Below, in pieces: positions 10,486 through 23,251 of a stretch of 64,000 nt of DNA. Where the stretch lies: positions 69,130,531 to 69,194,530 of the forward strand of contig CM046456.1 of the NCBI GenBank assembly GCA_025506515.1. Direction: 5' to 3'. Source of the DNA: Flaveria trinervia. Taxonomy: Eukaryota > Streptophyta > Magnoliopsida > Asterales > Asteraceae. The translations under genes were made by a program, and so were the position numbers. Positions within the stretch are counted from its first letter, which is position 1; each line of letters starts with the position of its first letter. Under the pieces are notes generated by a model, which had not been told where the DNA came from, searched no databases, and worked only from the letters and a program-made list of their open reading frames with translations.

Positions 10486-12200
10486 CTTTGCGTTAAAGAT
10501 TTGGAGGCACTATCTTTACGGGACGAAGTGCACCATATTCACTAACCACAAGAGCTTGAACTACTTCTTTGAGCAGAAGGACCTGAACATGAGACAGAGA
10601 CGATGGTTGGAGCTTATAAAAGATTACGATTGCGAGACCCACTACCATCCGGGCAAAGCCAACGTGGTGGCGGATGCCCTTAATCGAAAAGAGAGACCCG
10701 AGCCGATTCGGGTAAAAGCTTTCCAGATGATCATAACCTCCGATGTGATGAAGCAAGTCAAGGAGTTCCAAGATGAAGCATTGAAAGAAGATTATCTTAA
10801 CTCTGAAAGAAAGAGAGGTCTGGTCACAAATTTGGGTGAAAACACACTTGTGTTAGAAATCGATTCGGGAGGATGTGGATTCCGCGTTTTAGGGATCTAC
10901 GAGTGAAGCTTATGGATGAAGCTCATAAGACTCGGTATTCTATTAATCCCGGTGCTATGAAAATGAATTAAGATATGAAGAAAGACTATTGGTGGTCGGG
11001 TATGAAGCGCGATGTAGTGGAGTATGTGAGTAAATGTCTTACTTGTTTACAAGTGAAGGTCGAGCATCAGAAGCCATATGGGAATATCCAACCTTTGGAT
11101 ATACCGGAATGGAAGTGGGAGCACATCACCATCGATTTCATTACGAAGCTGCCGCATACTCCGAAAGGGTATGATGTTATACGGGTGATTGTTGACTGTT
11201 TGACGAAGAGTGCTCACTTCTTACCGATCCGCAAGGCATATTCATCTTAGAGGTTGGCAAATCTTTTCATCAAGGAGATTGTAACTCGTCACGGTGTACC
11301 GGTGTCTATTGTGTCTGATCGTGACACCCGGTTTACATCTAAATTTTTGAAGAAATTCCACGACGCGATGGGGACGAGGTTACATATTAGCACGACTTAT
11401 CATCCTGAAACAGATGGTCAGTCAGAAAGGACCATTCAGACGTTGGAGGACATGCTTGGGGCATGTGTTATGATTTTGGGGGAAGTTGGGATGACCACTT
11501 ACCGTTAGCTGAGTTCTTATATAACAACAATTATCACGCCAGCATTGGTATGCCCCTTATGAGATGCTATACGGTAGTAGATGCAGAACACCCGTCTGTT
11601 GGGGTGATATTGTTCATAAAGAGTTAGGGAGCATCAAGGTGATCGAGGCTACGACTAAGAAGCTTGAAAAGATCAATGCCTTCATGAAGGCAGTCAGGGA
11701 TAGACAGAAGTCGTATGCCGATAAACGACACAGACCGATTGAGTTCCAGGTGGGAGACAGGGTCATGTTGAAAGTCTCTCCTTGGAAGGGGATTATTCGG
11801 TTCAGAAAGCGGGGTAAGTTGAGCCCAAGGTACATAGGGCCTTTCCGAATCATTTCTCGAGTAGGAGAGGTGGCCTATAGACTGGAGTTACCAGATTTGT
11901 TAAGTGGAATTCACCTGACATTCCATGTATCCCATCTGAGAAAGTGTTTGGCAGATGAAGTTATGTTTGTTCCACTGGAGGATATCGAAGTAGATGAACG
12001 GCTCAATTATGTGGTGCAACTAGTGGCAATCATCGATCGAAAAGAGAAGAGGCTGAGGAATAAAGTGTTTCCTCTTGTGCGTGTATAGTGGAAGCACAGG
12101 AAAGGATCCGAGTCAACGAGCAAGACTGAAGAAGAAATGAGGCATCATTACCCACTTTTGTTCGAGGAATAACAGGTTTCGGGGACGAAACCTATATAAG
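10486..12200 (+). pseudogene. Gypsy 1 pol remnant: RNase H, integrase and chromodomain-like tail
   Basis: Continues Gypsy 1 after the solo LTR. In order: the RNase H end (FFEQKDLNMRQRRWLELIKD), the integrase zinc-finger region (CLTCLQ near 11040), the catalytic core with ITIDFITKLP, VSDRDTRF and DGQSERTIQ (so D, D and E are all present), and a C-terminal domain with VGDRVMLKVSPWKG and HVSHLRKC. A degraded chromodomain-like segment follows (WKHRKGSES, then HHYPLLFEE). Stops lie near 11250, 11508 and 12088, and a frameshift near 11470 breaks it. Domain order and the long LTR fit a Tekay/Del-type chromovirus. Confidence 0.88.
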
Positions 12201-12210
12201 GGGGTGGACT
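12199..12210 (+). other. Polypurine tract before the middle gypsy LTR
   Basis: AGGGGGTGGACT lies immediately before the LTR start TGTAACACCC. The same tract precedes the LTR at 29951, and its complement lies right of 49583. It would prime plus-strand DNA synthesis. Confidence 0.7.
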
Positions 12211-13411
12211 TGTAACACCCGGATATTTTTTTTGTAGCCGACGAAAGAAGAAAAAGAAATAAAGTCCAAAGTTGGGCGACCAAACTTGTCAAAATAGGAG
12301 AAAGATTGGATGAGTGGGAAAATAAGAGGGGAGGACAGCCCACACCCTCCCCACACTTGTAAAAATCTGCCAAAAGGAGAAGAAATGGAGAAAAAGGGGA
12401 AAAAGGCTTGGTTCTTCTGGATTCGAGCGTGAAAGTTAAAAGTGTAACTGGTTAAATTGAAGCTCTTCTTGTCAGGGTTATTTGTATGAGTTCTAGGACC
12501 CCTCTTTTACATGTTTTCAAATGATTTGGGGCTGGAACACATAGTAATACCCGTTTTTAAAATGTATGTGTTTAACCCATGTGTATGCGTTTGTGTGTGA
12601 TGCGAGTAGAGTTTGTTTTTGGGCTTGTGTGTGCTTGAATGGTGTTGTGGTATATATTCCTAAGGTTTGGATGGTTGATTTGCGCTTAGAAGAGGTTTGG
12701 AAGAGCTTGGAGGTCGAAATGACAGATTGGGTTCGGGATGAACTGCATTCTGCATCAGTTAAGGCTAGGCGACCGAATTGCATGCGACTGGAGGTCATAC
12801 ATCCGAAAGGAATGTGACTGAGGTCCATATGCATGGCAGTCGTGCGACTGAGGGTTATTCGCATGTGAGTCATACGACTGGAGCCCATACGCTTGTGAGT
12901 CGTGCAATTGAGGTTCGTTCGCATGGGGGGTGATGTGACTGAGATCCATACACCTAGGTTCATCCGCATTAGGTCCATTCGCATGGGTGTTCATCCGCAT
13001 TAGGTACATTCGCATGGATGTTCATCCATATTGTGTTCATCCACATGGTTTAGTCGCCTGGGAGGCCATGCGACTGAAGGGTGCCCATACGCCCAAGTAA
13101 GGCTTGTGTACCTGAGGATAACGTAGTTTAATTACTAACTTTTAGGGGAAAGTGCAGATGTAAGTTTTGACATGGAAGGTTCCCGTAAGTTCATGTAAGA
13201 TGACTGTTGAGGCCTTAGAGGTTATGTTGGGCATGGATGATGATGATGTATGATGTTGTATGATTATGCATGATGTATGTTATGTATGTATGATGATGCC
13301 CTATATGATGATGCTATCTATTTATGATGATGTTCCTTATTATTATGTATGATTATTTCCCTTGGCTTTACGTGGAATGTTAATGAATGAAATGAAAGTA
13401 CTGTGAAACGT
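12211..13411 (+). mobile_element. Gypsy array, middle LTR, left part
   Basis: Starts TGTAACACCCGG and runs to the Copia 1 insertion at 13412, then continues at 24066-24968 after the duplicated AACGT. The joined length is about 2.1 kb, equal to the intact LTR of Gypsy 3 (47445-49583). It serves as 3' LTR of Gypsy 1 and 5' LTR of Gypsy 2. It contains a short-motif array at about 12725-13090. Confidence 0.9.
12725..13090 (+). repeat. Short-motif array in the gypsy LTR
   Basis: Dispersed, degenerate copies of ATGCGACTG, CATACGCTTG and TCATCCGCATTAGG at 15-25 nt spacing. These CpG-containing motifs stand out in an otherwise AT-rich region. The third LTR (about 30500-30670) has the same kind of array, and Gypsy 3 (48485-48905) has an expanded one. 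Confidence 0.75.
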
Positions 13412-14207
13412 CGTAGAGATTAATGAAGAGGCTGATGCAACCTAAACATCTTTAGTCTTTCCTGCATACTGCACAAGTGCATTGAAGTGGATGCTTCAGA
13501 AGTTTCACATGTGCAACAAAAATACTCTAAATGTGAAATCTTCCGAAGCCAAGACCAACATATTTCGAAGCCAAAGATGAAGTCTTCCAAAGCCTCAGAG
13601 ACAAAGTCTTCCGAAGCTTCAAGTTCATGAAGACAGATTTCTTTCGAAGACTTTTAGTAACATGCTTTATCTGATGTACTGTTCCATAAAGCTGGACACC
13701 TTTCCGCCGCAACTCTGCAAGTCACCAACTAACATGGTTTGGTGAAAAGGTCCATGCTTTTGGTAACTGTACATTGAGGTCTTGAGTCTGTAACTTTCTA
13801 CTTTATGTACTTTATCCTTTTTGTAATAGATAAGGATGTGAGCTATGGCATGTCATAGTCACTAGTCAAAAGACAATCTGCCTTTTGACTCTGCAATTGA
13901 TTTTATGTGTGTCTAGTCAATTGTATCCAGTTGGCCTTCAAAGTATAGCCGACTGTAGGATGTTGTATAAGTATCTCATGTTCTTGTATCTTTCGAATAT
14001 GCTTTGTAACACTTGTAATAGAACATAGAGAAAGCAATATACTGCATTCTTGAAAACCAAACACTTGTGTTCTTTGTGTTCTGTCTTTTATATTACTTGT
14101 GTTCTTAGTATCACAACTCGGTTAATCCAGTTACTGTTTGATCTAAGTTTAGTTTATCTCCTCTTTGTGTTGTTGTGTTGTAACTCATACCCTTCAACGA
14201 TCCTGCA
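13412..14207 (+). mobile_element. Copia 1 5' LTR
   Basis: A 796-bp LTR ending CGATCCTGCA. Its start is CGTAGAG where the 3' LTR has TGTAGAG, so the terminal T has become C. It is followed by the primer site TGGTATCAGAGC at 14210. The pair differs by roughly 25-30 substitutions by eye, mostly transitions. A TATA-like TATAAGTA lies at 13966. TTCCGAAG-type motifs cluster at about 13530-13660. The insertion is flanked by AACGT on both sides (13407-13411 and 24061-24065). Confidence 0.95.
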
Positions 14208-14209
14208 TT

Positions 14210-14221
14210 TGGTATCAGAGC
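14210..14221 (+). other. Copia 1 primer-binding site
   Basis: TGGTATCAGAGC, complementary to the 3' end of initiator-methionine tRNA, two bases after the 5' LTR. Confidence 0.92.
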
Positions 14222-14291
14222 TTTCCAGGCTCTTGATATAAGATCTCACCATCTTTAGATCCCTCACACACACATATACTAAACTTTTCGA

Positions 14292-16990
14292 ATGGCAGCC
14301 ATTTCCAAAATTGATATGGAAACTAGAACCATGAACAAGTCCCCACTGATCACTCTTGATGAGTTTGACACCTGGTGTTTAAGAATGGAAGGTTTCATCA
14401 GGTTTCTTGATTCAAGAATGTGGGAGTTTATTGAGAATGGACCTTTCATACCCAGCACACCTTCTGCTACTGGTGCTGGTATGATCCCCAAAGATGTGGC
14501 TAACTACTCTGATGAAAATAGGAAGAGAGTAGAGATAGACAGAAAAGCCATGAAAGCACTTCAAACTACCCTTCCAAACTCTGTATACAGAGGTTTCAAG
14601 AAGTGCAAAACAGCCAAGCAGCTGTGGGATGCACTGAAACTGATGTATGAGGGTTCTTCTGAAGCCAAGGAGAACAAGAAGGATCTCCTGAAGCAGCAGT
14701 TTGAAAACTTCACCTTCAAAATAGGTGAAACCATGACTCAGCAGTACTTCAGGTATGTTGAGATAGTGGATACCCTAGTGGATGGAGGAGTTTCTCTTGA
14801 AAATAGAGACATTGTAAGGAAGTTCATGTCCTCACTTCCTAGGCAGTGGACACACTACTGTGTGGTGATCAAGAGAACTGAAAATCTCAAAACTCTTACT
14901 CTGACTGAGTTATATGGGATTCTCAGTGGCTACCAGAAGGAGATGAACATGCAAGGTTCATCTGGAAACTCCAACAATCAAATGGGTTCAGCCCTACATG
15001 TGGTTGAAAGGGATAGCATAGAACCCAAACATCATCTCTTATGCTACCCTGACAACTCAACCAAGGGTCCTTTCATCACCTTCCCAGAGACACCAAAGGA
15101 GAACTACACTCAAGGAAGCCATTCCAAGAGACAAGCTCTTCTCAAGCTTTTGTGTCTTCTGATGAAAGCTGTGGCAACTCTCTTTTCACTCTTGAAGACC
15201 TGGACTGTATCCATCCAGATGATCTGGAATACATGGAAATAGTCCAGCAGATGGCTCTTCTCACTCACAGAGCCAAGAAGTTCTACAAGAGGACTGGAAG
15301 GAAGTTTCCAAGCAATGCAACCAGTAGAAAGTTTGGACTGGACAAAGGCAAAGTCAAGTGTTACAATTGTAACCTGATGGGCCACTTTGCCAGAGAGTGT
15401 AAGGCACCTAGAACAAATGGTGGCCAAACACAATCCAGACTAAACTATACTGACAAAGCTCTCCATAATCAGAAGTCAAAGCAGCAAGCTGCTGTTGCTA
15501 TTGAAGAAGGAGGCTTTGACTGGAGCTTTCAGGTTGAGGATGCCTCTCCAAACCAAGCATTGATGGCAGATCATGATGAAGCCAAGGTATTGGAACATCT
15601 CTGTACTCCTGAATGCATTGCTAAAGTTAACAGGTACAGGTCCTATAACTTGGAACTGAGATCTGATATTGAGTCCTTAAACATTTTAAAATCTAATTTT
15701 AGAAAGTCTGAAATGATTACAAGCTGAAATAGAGGACTTAGAGAAAACCATTTCAGTTCTAAAACATGAACACACAGATTTTAGGACTCAATTTAAAGAT
15801 CTCATGACCAAGTTAACTAAGTGCCAAGTTGAGCTTGTGATCAGCAAAGCCAGGGCAGAAATGAGTGTTCTTGAAGAAGAGACCTTCAAGAACATGATAT
15901 CCTCATCCCTGCACAACAAAGTGTGCTATCAAAATAGACAGGGACTGGGATCCAATGAGATAGCTCCTCCACATACAATCTTGTCAGCAAGATCTCCTAG
16001 GTGTGGAACTTGTGAAGATGAGCTTCCTCTCATAGATCCTATGAGTGAGGAGGATGAAGAAGAGATAGTGAAGAATCCCTCTACAAAGTGTGAAGAGGAG
16101 GATTCCAAGAAGGGCCACTATCCTTCTGAGGAGAAAGTGAACACTGTGTTGACCAAGTCCATGAGAAAGAACTTGATCAGAAAGTGCAAAAGAAAGGCAA
16201 GGAAGGCTTAAGAGATCAAGGCTACTTTTGACTCTAAGCAGAAACAAGTTTTATTTCTGCAGGGTTTAAAGTGGTAGGGACTAAAGGCATCAACCAAAAC
16301 TCTGCTAAGAGTTCTGGTTCTTGCTCAACTCATCTCAGCAGCAAGAAGAAGACTGATCTGCTGTGTACCACTGCTGCACAGCCTGGTCCATCAAACTCCA
16401 AGCACAGTTCTCAGCCCAAGAGGACTGTCTCAGCATCTGCAAAGGTGAAGGTGGAGAAGGGAAGTGACCAAAGACAGTCTTACTCTCAAGACAAGGCTCT
16501 TGTGAAGAAGAAGATGAATTGTGTTATGTGTGACAACACCACTCACATTGCAAAGGATTGTCCCTTCAATCCTAAAGGTACTGTCCATATGGCCAAAACA
16601 AAGGCTTCAAAGAGTTCTAAGAAGATTCAGGCTTCGGAAGGAAACCAGTTTCCTTCGGAAGTTCCAAATCTAACAAGAAAGGAAGTGGAAAATTCTCTTC
16701 AGAAAAATATTTGGTCTCGGAAGAAAGGAGTTCTTCCAAAGCACTGATGTCTGCTGCAGTGTTTGTAGAATCTTCTGAAGGTTTAGTCATCAAAACTTCT
16801 GAAACTCCAAAAGTTTCTAAAGTTTTGAAGGTCAAGTCTGAGACTCCAAAGGTGGTGTGGACGTCTAAGAAAGACCAAGTGACTGAGATTTCTCCAACAA
16901 AAACAGCTCAAGATCCTCTTAGTACAACCATAGGATCTATTACTGTTAATTTACCTTCTGCAAGTGAGCCCAAGACAAGCAAGGCTTGCG
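14292..16990 (+). pseudogene. Copia 1 gag, large and Sirevirus-like
   Basis: Starts MAAISKIDMETRTMNK and encodes a UBN2-type capsid domain (FDTWCLRMEGFI, AKQLWDALK, RQWTHYCVV). A frameshift between about 15120 and 15150 leads into the zinc-knuckle segment CYNCNLMGHFAREC (about 15360). A coiled-coil-prone acidic/basic stretch follows (15800-16210), then a second knuckle-like CVMCDNTTHIAKDC (about 16520). Stops or shifts near 15725, 16210 and 16745 break it. The length and the double-knuckle layout match large Sirevirus-type gag proteins. Copies of the element's TTCGGAAG motif lie in the coding sequence at 16630-16800. Confidence 0.85.
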
Positions 16991-17039
16991 TTTCCAGATG
17001 TAACTAATCATTCTCTTTTGTGCAGGGACAACTGAAGAC

Positions 17040-18330
17040 AGATAGAAATGTCTGGATCATAGACAGTGGCTGCTCCAGGCAATGACTGGTAATAGGTCAC
17101 TACTCCAGAACTTTGAAAGGATTGATGGAGGACCTGTTGCTTTTGGCGGAGATGAAGGTGATTACATTTCTGGTAGGGGCAAGGTCACAAATGGTAAGCT
17201 TGGCATAGAAAAGGTAAAATTTGTAAAGGAGCTTGGATACAATCTTCTGAGTGTATCTCAATTTTGTGATCAGAGTCATAACATGCTCTTTACTGAGCAT
17301 GAGTGCATTGTTCTTAAGCCTGGTGTGGTCATTCTCATGAGCATATCCTACTTAGAGCCCCCAGGAAAGGAAACATGTACAAGATGGATTTGCAAGAAAC
17401 CTCTCCCTCTGGAGAAGTTTCATGCTTTCTGTCTAAAGCCAATAGTGATGAGTCTTTCCTATGGCATAAAAGAATGTGCCATGTAAACTTTAAGATTTGA
17501 ATAAATTAATTAAGCATGACTTGGTAACTGGAATGCCAAAGAAAGAGTTTACAAGTGATGACCACTGTGTTGCATGCCTGAAAGGGAAGCAACATAAGGT
17601 ATCTCACAAGCCTAAGGATAAGAACTCAATCACTACTCCCTTACACTTGTTACATATGGATCTCTTTAGCCCCACCAGTGTAATGAGTTTAGGAAGGACC
17701 TCATACTATCTAGTGATCACAGATGACTTTACAAGATTCACTTGGGTTTTCTTCCTTAGAACTAAGGATGAGACTCCTGAGATTCTGAAGAATTTCATCT
17801 TAAAGATTAAGAATCAATCTGATCATAAGGTCAAGATCATAAAATGTGATCAAGGAACCGAATTTAAGAACCATATCCTTGACACATTCTGTGATGAAAA
17901 GGGTATTACAAGACAATTCAGTGCTCCCAGGACTCCTCAACAAAATGGTGTTGCTGAGAGAAAAACAGGACACTGATTGAAGCTGCAAGAACCATGTTGT
18001 CTGACTCTAACTACCCATCACCTTCTGGGCAGAGCAGTCAACACTGCCTGCTATGTGCAGAACAGAGTTTTAGTAGTTAAGACTCATGGCAAGACTCCTT
18101 ATGAACTTTGGCACAAGAGAGACCTTTCATTGGTTTTCTCAGGTCATTTGGATGTCCTTACACCATCTTGAATACCAAAGATCAAATTGCCAAGTTTGCT
18201 GAGAAATAAGATGATGGACACTTTATTGGATACTCTTCCCAAGCTAAGGCTTATAGAGTATACAATCTCAGAACTAGAATTGTTGAGGAGTCAACCAATG
18301 TGACTTTCAATGAACACCACCCTGTGTTAC
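17040..18330 (+). pseudogene. Copia 1 protease and integrase
   Basis: Protease active site WIIDSGCS (about 17052), then FGGDEGDYI and YNLLSVSQFC. The pre-integrase HHCC region has CVACLKGKQHK (about 17570). The integrase core shows LLHMDLF, KCDQGTEF and NGVAERK, so the D, D and E residues are present. Frameshifts occur near 17075, 17350 and 17970, and the C-terminal part (about 18040-18330) is further disrupted. It cannot make an intact protein. Confidence 0.88.
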
Positions 18331-20438
18331 TAGTTCCGGTCCAGATTGGTTGTTTGATCTTGATTTGGTTACCAACTGGTTTAACAAATCTTGTGAGAAT
18401 GTTTCAGGATCTGCAGAAAATTTGAATACAGATGATCCTGATCCAAGATTTGAGCTAGGAAGATCTTCAAGACACATATCTTTAGCTCCAGTTGGAACCA
18501 CTTCTGCAAATGAGGTTTCTATCAGCCCTACAATGACAAATTCAGCTGATACATCTGGTATGCCTTCAAATTCCAGCTCAGGGGCTCTACAACTAGATAA
18601 GAACACCTCAACTGTGGAAGAGAACAATGGTGATGGTGACAGTGACCAAGAATTTCTTGATGCCACTAACCACACTATGGATGAGAACATTAATGATGTC
18701 ACACACTGCTTGGATCAAGTTTCACTTGAAAAGTGTGCTGATGTGGTGGGAGAAACATCTATGCTAGATCTAAATTTCTCAAATTTAGATCTTTCTCAAC
18801 AACTTGCTGTGATCCCTCAGCTTAGGATACACAAGTCTCACCCTACCAAAACATCATTGGAGATGTTATCTCAGGGTAAAGACAAGAGGACAAACCCATG
18901 AAGCAAATGTTTGTCTTCACTATTGTTTTCTATCCAGATAGAGCCAAAGAAAGTTGATGAAGCTCTAAAGGATGGAAGTTGGGTTGAAGCTATGCAACAA
19001 GAGCTGCTTCAATTCAAAAGGCAAAAAGTTTGGAACCTTTGTCCTCTTCCTTCTGGGAAGACTACCATTGGAACCAAATGGGTTTTAGGAACAAGAAAGA
19101 TGATAGAGGCATCATCATCAAGAACAACTAGACTGGTTCGTTCAAGGATACACACAAGAAGAAGGGATTGACTACACTGATATCTTTGCTCCTATGGCAA
19201 GATTAGAAGCTGTTAGGATATTCCTGGCATTTGCTGCATCCAAGAACTTCAAGGTTTTTCAACTTGATGTGAAGTGTGCCTTTTTGTATGGAGTGATAGA
19301 TGAAGAGTTTATGTCAAACAACCACCTGGTTTTGTAGATCCTGATCATCCTGATCATGTCTGCAAGCTTGACAAAGCTCTCTATGGGCTGCATCGGGCAT
19401 CCAGGAAGTGGTATGAGACACTGTCTGAGTATCTCTATAAACATGGATACATGAGGGGTACTATAGATGGAACTCTCTTCATCAAAGGACAAGAAAAAGA
19501 CATATTGCTAGTTCAGGTATATGTGGATGAAATCATCTTTGGTTCAACTAATCCAAAGCTCTGCAAAGACTTTGAGAAGCTGATGAAAGATAGATTTGAA
19601 ATGAGTGCCATGGGGGAACTCAATTTCTTTTTGGGAATTCAAGTGAAGCAAGTTGAAGATGGCATCTTCATCAGTTAGTCAAAGTATGTTCAGGACATAC
19701 TCAAGAGATTTAATATGACTGACTGTAAGCCAGAAATCACTCCCTTGGTCCTGATCTTGAGGGGGAGTGTGTAGATGAGCATTTATATAGGGCTATGATT
19801 AGGTCTCTTATGTATCTTACTGCTAGCAGGCCTGATATCATGTTTGCTACATGTATTTGTGCATGATATCAAGCCAACCCTAAGATGTCTCACCTTATCA
19901 CTATCAAGAGGATTCTAAGATACCTCAAGGGTGACTTGGCCTATGGTATCCCAAGAATTCTGACTTTAATCTGTATGCCTACACAGATAGTGATTATGGT
20001 GGTTGTAACATGACTGCAAAGTCTACATCTGGGGGATGTCAATTTCTTGGTGGAAGGGTTGTCTCATGGCAATGCAAGAAACAATCATGTGTCTTTGCAT
20101 CAACTGCTAAAGCTGAATACATTGCTGCTGCAAGCTGCTGTGCTCAAGTACTTTGGATTCAAAATCAGAGGCTGGACTATGGGTTAAACTTCAAGGAGAC
20201 TCCCATTCACATAGACAACAACAGTGCTATCTCAATCACAGAGAACCCTGTGCAGCACTCAAGGACAAAGCACATCAATATCAGGTATCATTTAATAAGA
20301 GATAACTATGAAAAGGAATTAATTAAACTAGTCAAGGTTCACACCGATGAACAATATGTTGATCTGTTTACAAAGGCTTTTGATGAACAGAGATTTAAAT
20401 ATCTTATATCAGCTATTGGGATGATAAACCTTGAGTAA
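18331..20438 (+). pseudogene. Copia 1 reverse transcriptase and RNase H
   Basis: A linker (18350-18901) precedes RT, which starts around VEAMQQELLQF. The RT catalytic motif reads VYVDEIIF instead of YVDD, so one metal-binding Asp is now Glu. Further damage: a frameshift near 19110, stops near 19677 and 19865, and a shift near 19945. RNase H (20010-20438) keeps STSGGCQFLG, the copia-type HSRTKHINIRYH and LFTKAF and ends at a natural stop. The substitution plus the breaks make it non-functional. Confidence 0.88.
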
Positions 20439-21146
20439 GCTTTTCTTAAAACTAATTCTTATTATTTCTTAAAATATGTGTGTCCTAAGTTGTCTAGTTC
20501 ATCACTTTCATAAACTCATGTTTTCTTTGGATGAAAATTTCTTTTTGAAGACTTTCCTTAGATTTGTTTAAAATTTCTGATACTTCGGAAGTTTTGTTAT
20601 TAACTTCGGAAGTAAATCATGCCTTCAAATTAAATAACTGTCTAAGAAGTTTACCTTCGGAAGAGTTCAAAATTTATTTTCTGAAGCTTAAATATTTGTC
20701 TCAGACACTTACTAAATTTTAAGGACTATTTACTTCCGAAGCAAAATTAACTCTCGGAAGCTTTGTCTGTTTACACACAAAGCACTCAAGCTTTAATTTT
20801 TCTTCCGAAGCAAAAATTTTCAAATCTCTCAGAAATTCTTCCGAAGTCATTTTAGCTTCAGAAGCTTTTTAATTAAAACTTCCAAAGATAATTAACTTTC
20901 GGAAGCTTTTTGACTTCCAAGAAAACTACTTTTTGAGCAAAAAGTAAACTACTTTTTAGAGGTGGGACCGACATTCAGATTTCAAAGTTTATCCTCTTTC
21001 ATTAAACTTTATCTGAAATCCTTCTCACATATAACCCAACGGTTTCCCCCTCTTTCTATCATCTGTTCTTCTTCCAAACCTAAAAACCCAAATTTCTCTC
21101 TAAAATTTCTTTCTTTCTTCTTCCTTCATCCTTAAGCTACTTCAAA
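20439..21146 (+). promoter_or_regulatory. Copia 1 spacer before ORF3: motif array and TATA-like box
   Basis: About 700 bp of non-coding DNA between RNase H and ORF3. From about 20580 to 20905 it holds around ten copies of a near-palindrome CTTCCGAAG/CTTCGGAAG and close variants. Then come CATATAACCC (TATA-like, 21028-21037) and a C/T-rich leader up to the ATG at 21147. The same motif is in both LTRs near their 5' ends. The layout resembles an internal promoter for ORF3; this is inference. Confidence 0.55.
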
Positions 21147-23222
21147 ATGGCCAACCTTGCTCACAGAAATGATCCCAACTTTACCATGCAGCTACACAGA
21201 CAACACAATCAAGTTGCTCTGTTACGCTCTAAGAAAGATCTTCATTTCTCAGAGGTTTGCCGTTTCTTATCTCTGTCGAACTACTTCACCTCCCTCACTA
21301 TTGATCCTTCACTCTATGAGGATTAGTTGCTTGAATTTTGGAAGACCTGCCAAGAGGTCATTATGGATAGGGAGAAGGCACTGTCTGCCACAGTGCAGGG
21401 GAGAACAATCTTCATCACTCCGGCCATCATCAACAGACATCTTCAGCTGGATGATGAAGAAGGTGAGGTGTTCTCCCCAAAGGAAGCTGTTAATCATTCC
21501 TTTGAGCAGATGGGATATGAGGGGATTTCTCTGTAAAGACCTTCAGGAAACGGAAGGTCTCATCCTAATGGAGATTCCTGCTTCATGTGGTCATCCACAG
21601 CTTATCAAACTAGCATGGTGGATGGGACCAGATTCCTGAAGATCTCTCCTTCATAGTCCATGGAATGGTTCAAGGGGTCAAATTCAGGTACTCTCAGTTT
21701 GTTTACACAAATTTGCTTGCCAATTTAGACTCCTTAGAATATTACATGTTTCCTAGATATGTCCAGTACATTCTTAACTGTGAACTGGGCTCACAGTTAA
21801 GGGAACACAGGTAACATTCTTAAATTGGGACAGATGAAGCCCGACATTTTTAAAATATTGAGAAAGTCCACTGTTGGATTCTCTGGGGTAGAAACAGCCC
21901 TAGTCCCAAAAATGTTAGAGCTCATTGCTCAAGGTGACAACCTAGCAGCACAAGCTAGTGTTGAACCCACACTTGCTGCTTCCCAACCACCCACAAAACC
22001 TCAAATCTCCATCACCTACCAAAGAAAATACAAACGAACCCCTGCTCAGACTATTCAGTCTGTGGAGGTCCCCATACATTCACCTATACAGGAAGAAATG
22101 GACACTGGAGCTCCCATTTCTCCTGTGGAGCAGACCACTCCCATCTCTTTAAGAATCAATGCTGAGGTTCCTCATACTCAGCCTGATGAGCTCATTAGCT
22201 CTACTACCTTAAGCCATCACTCTGAGTCTCAACACTCAAGTTATCAACCTTCAGGGGACAGTTACCACCCCCAGCCTTTAGATCTCAACCAACCAATTCC
22301 CAACCTTGACTTCTATACTGATGAAGATATAGGTTTCAGTGAGTACAATGAATCTCTCTTCTTTCCCTCTACTCAAAAAAAGATGAGTACTCCTGAGTCT
22401 CCTACATCTATCCCACATCAGTCACCTACAACTGAGGTGGACACTTTTGAACCTGTTCAGGATGTCCATATGGAAGAGGCTCTCAATTCTAAAAGTGATT
22501 ACATCATTAAGACCTCAACCATGGCAACTCAGCCCACTGACATCTCAACTGAAACTGCCAGTGAGCAGAGGAAATCCAATAGGCAAGAACTTAGAACTGG
22601 TCATGAGAGAAAGGACTCTGGCCAGGACTACCATTCATACCTTTAGTCAACAACAAGGTTAAGGTTCAACAAACATACACAACACAACCTGGACCTCCTG
22701 CTAATGCTTAGCAAGCTTCATCTTCTGATCCACAGCAGGGTCAACCTCCTTCTCCATCTGAACCTGAGAGAGAGGAAGTCCCAACTGAGAAAGACAGTGA
22801 AGATCAATCTGGTGCTGCAGGCCAGTCTTCTCAGTTAAAATTTGGAAAGAGAAGGAAAAGGATGGCTTCCAAGCCAAAGTCTAAGAAGAAGAAGAAGAAG
22901 CCTGAATCCCCTTCTGAACCTCAGGATGAATCAGAACAGCCTGAGCATGTGCAGCCAGAGGATGCTCAATCAACTCCAACTTCAGTAGCTCCTCTAGCAT
23001 CAGGAAGACCCATCTTGTCTTAGACATACACCACAAATCCAGAAAGGTGACATGTTATTAGAGATCAAGGCATTGAAGACATCTATACATGGCAAGATAT
23101 GTCTCAGTTGCCTCTGTATGATCTCTTTGACATGAGAAGACACTTTGACAGCCTGAAGGATCTTGATCATCTTATGAAGAAAGGAATGGTGATCATCCTA
23201 ATGAGGATTGTTAATATCTAAA
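21147..23222 (+). pseudogene. Copia 1 ORF3, accessory protein downstream of pol
   Basis: The first ATG after a pyrimidine-rich leader (MANLAHRNDPNF). The N-terminal domain carries QHNQVALL, LEFWKTC, ITPAIINRHLQLDD and FEQMGYEG, the signature shared with the ORF3s of Copia 2 and Copia 3. Further on, in another frame, is MFPRYVQYILN (about 21750). A Pro/Ser/Thr/Gln-rich region (21830-22640) and a lysine cluster SKKKKKKP (about 22885) suggestive of nuclear targeting follow. Stops at about 21327 and 21535 and several frameshifts break it. No signal peptide or membrane segment is seen. Similar proteins are, as I recall, common as hypothetical proteins in Asteraceae genomes. Function unknown. Confidence 0.7.
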
Positions 23223-23251
23223 GTTTTCTAAATGTTTTGGTAGCATCAGCC

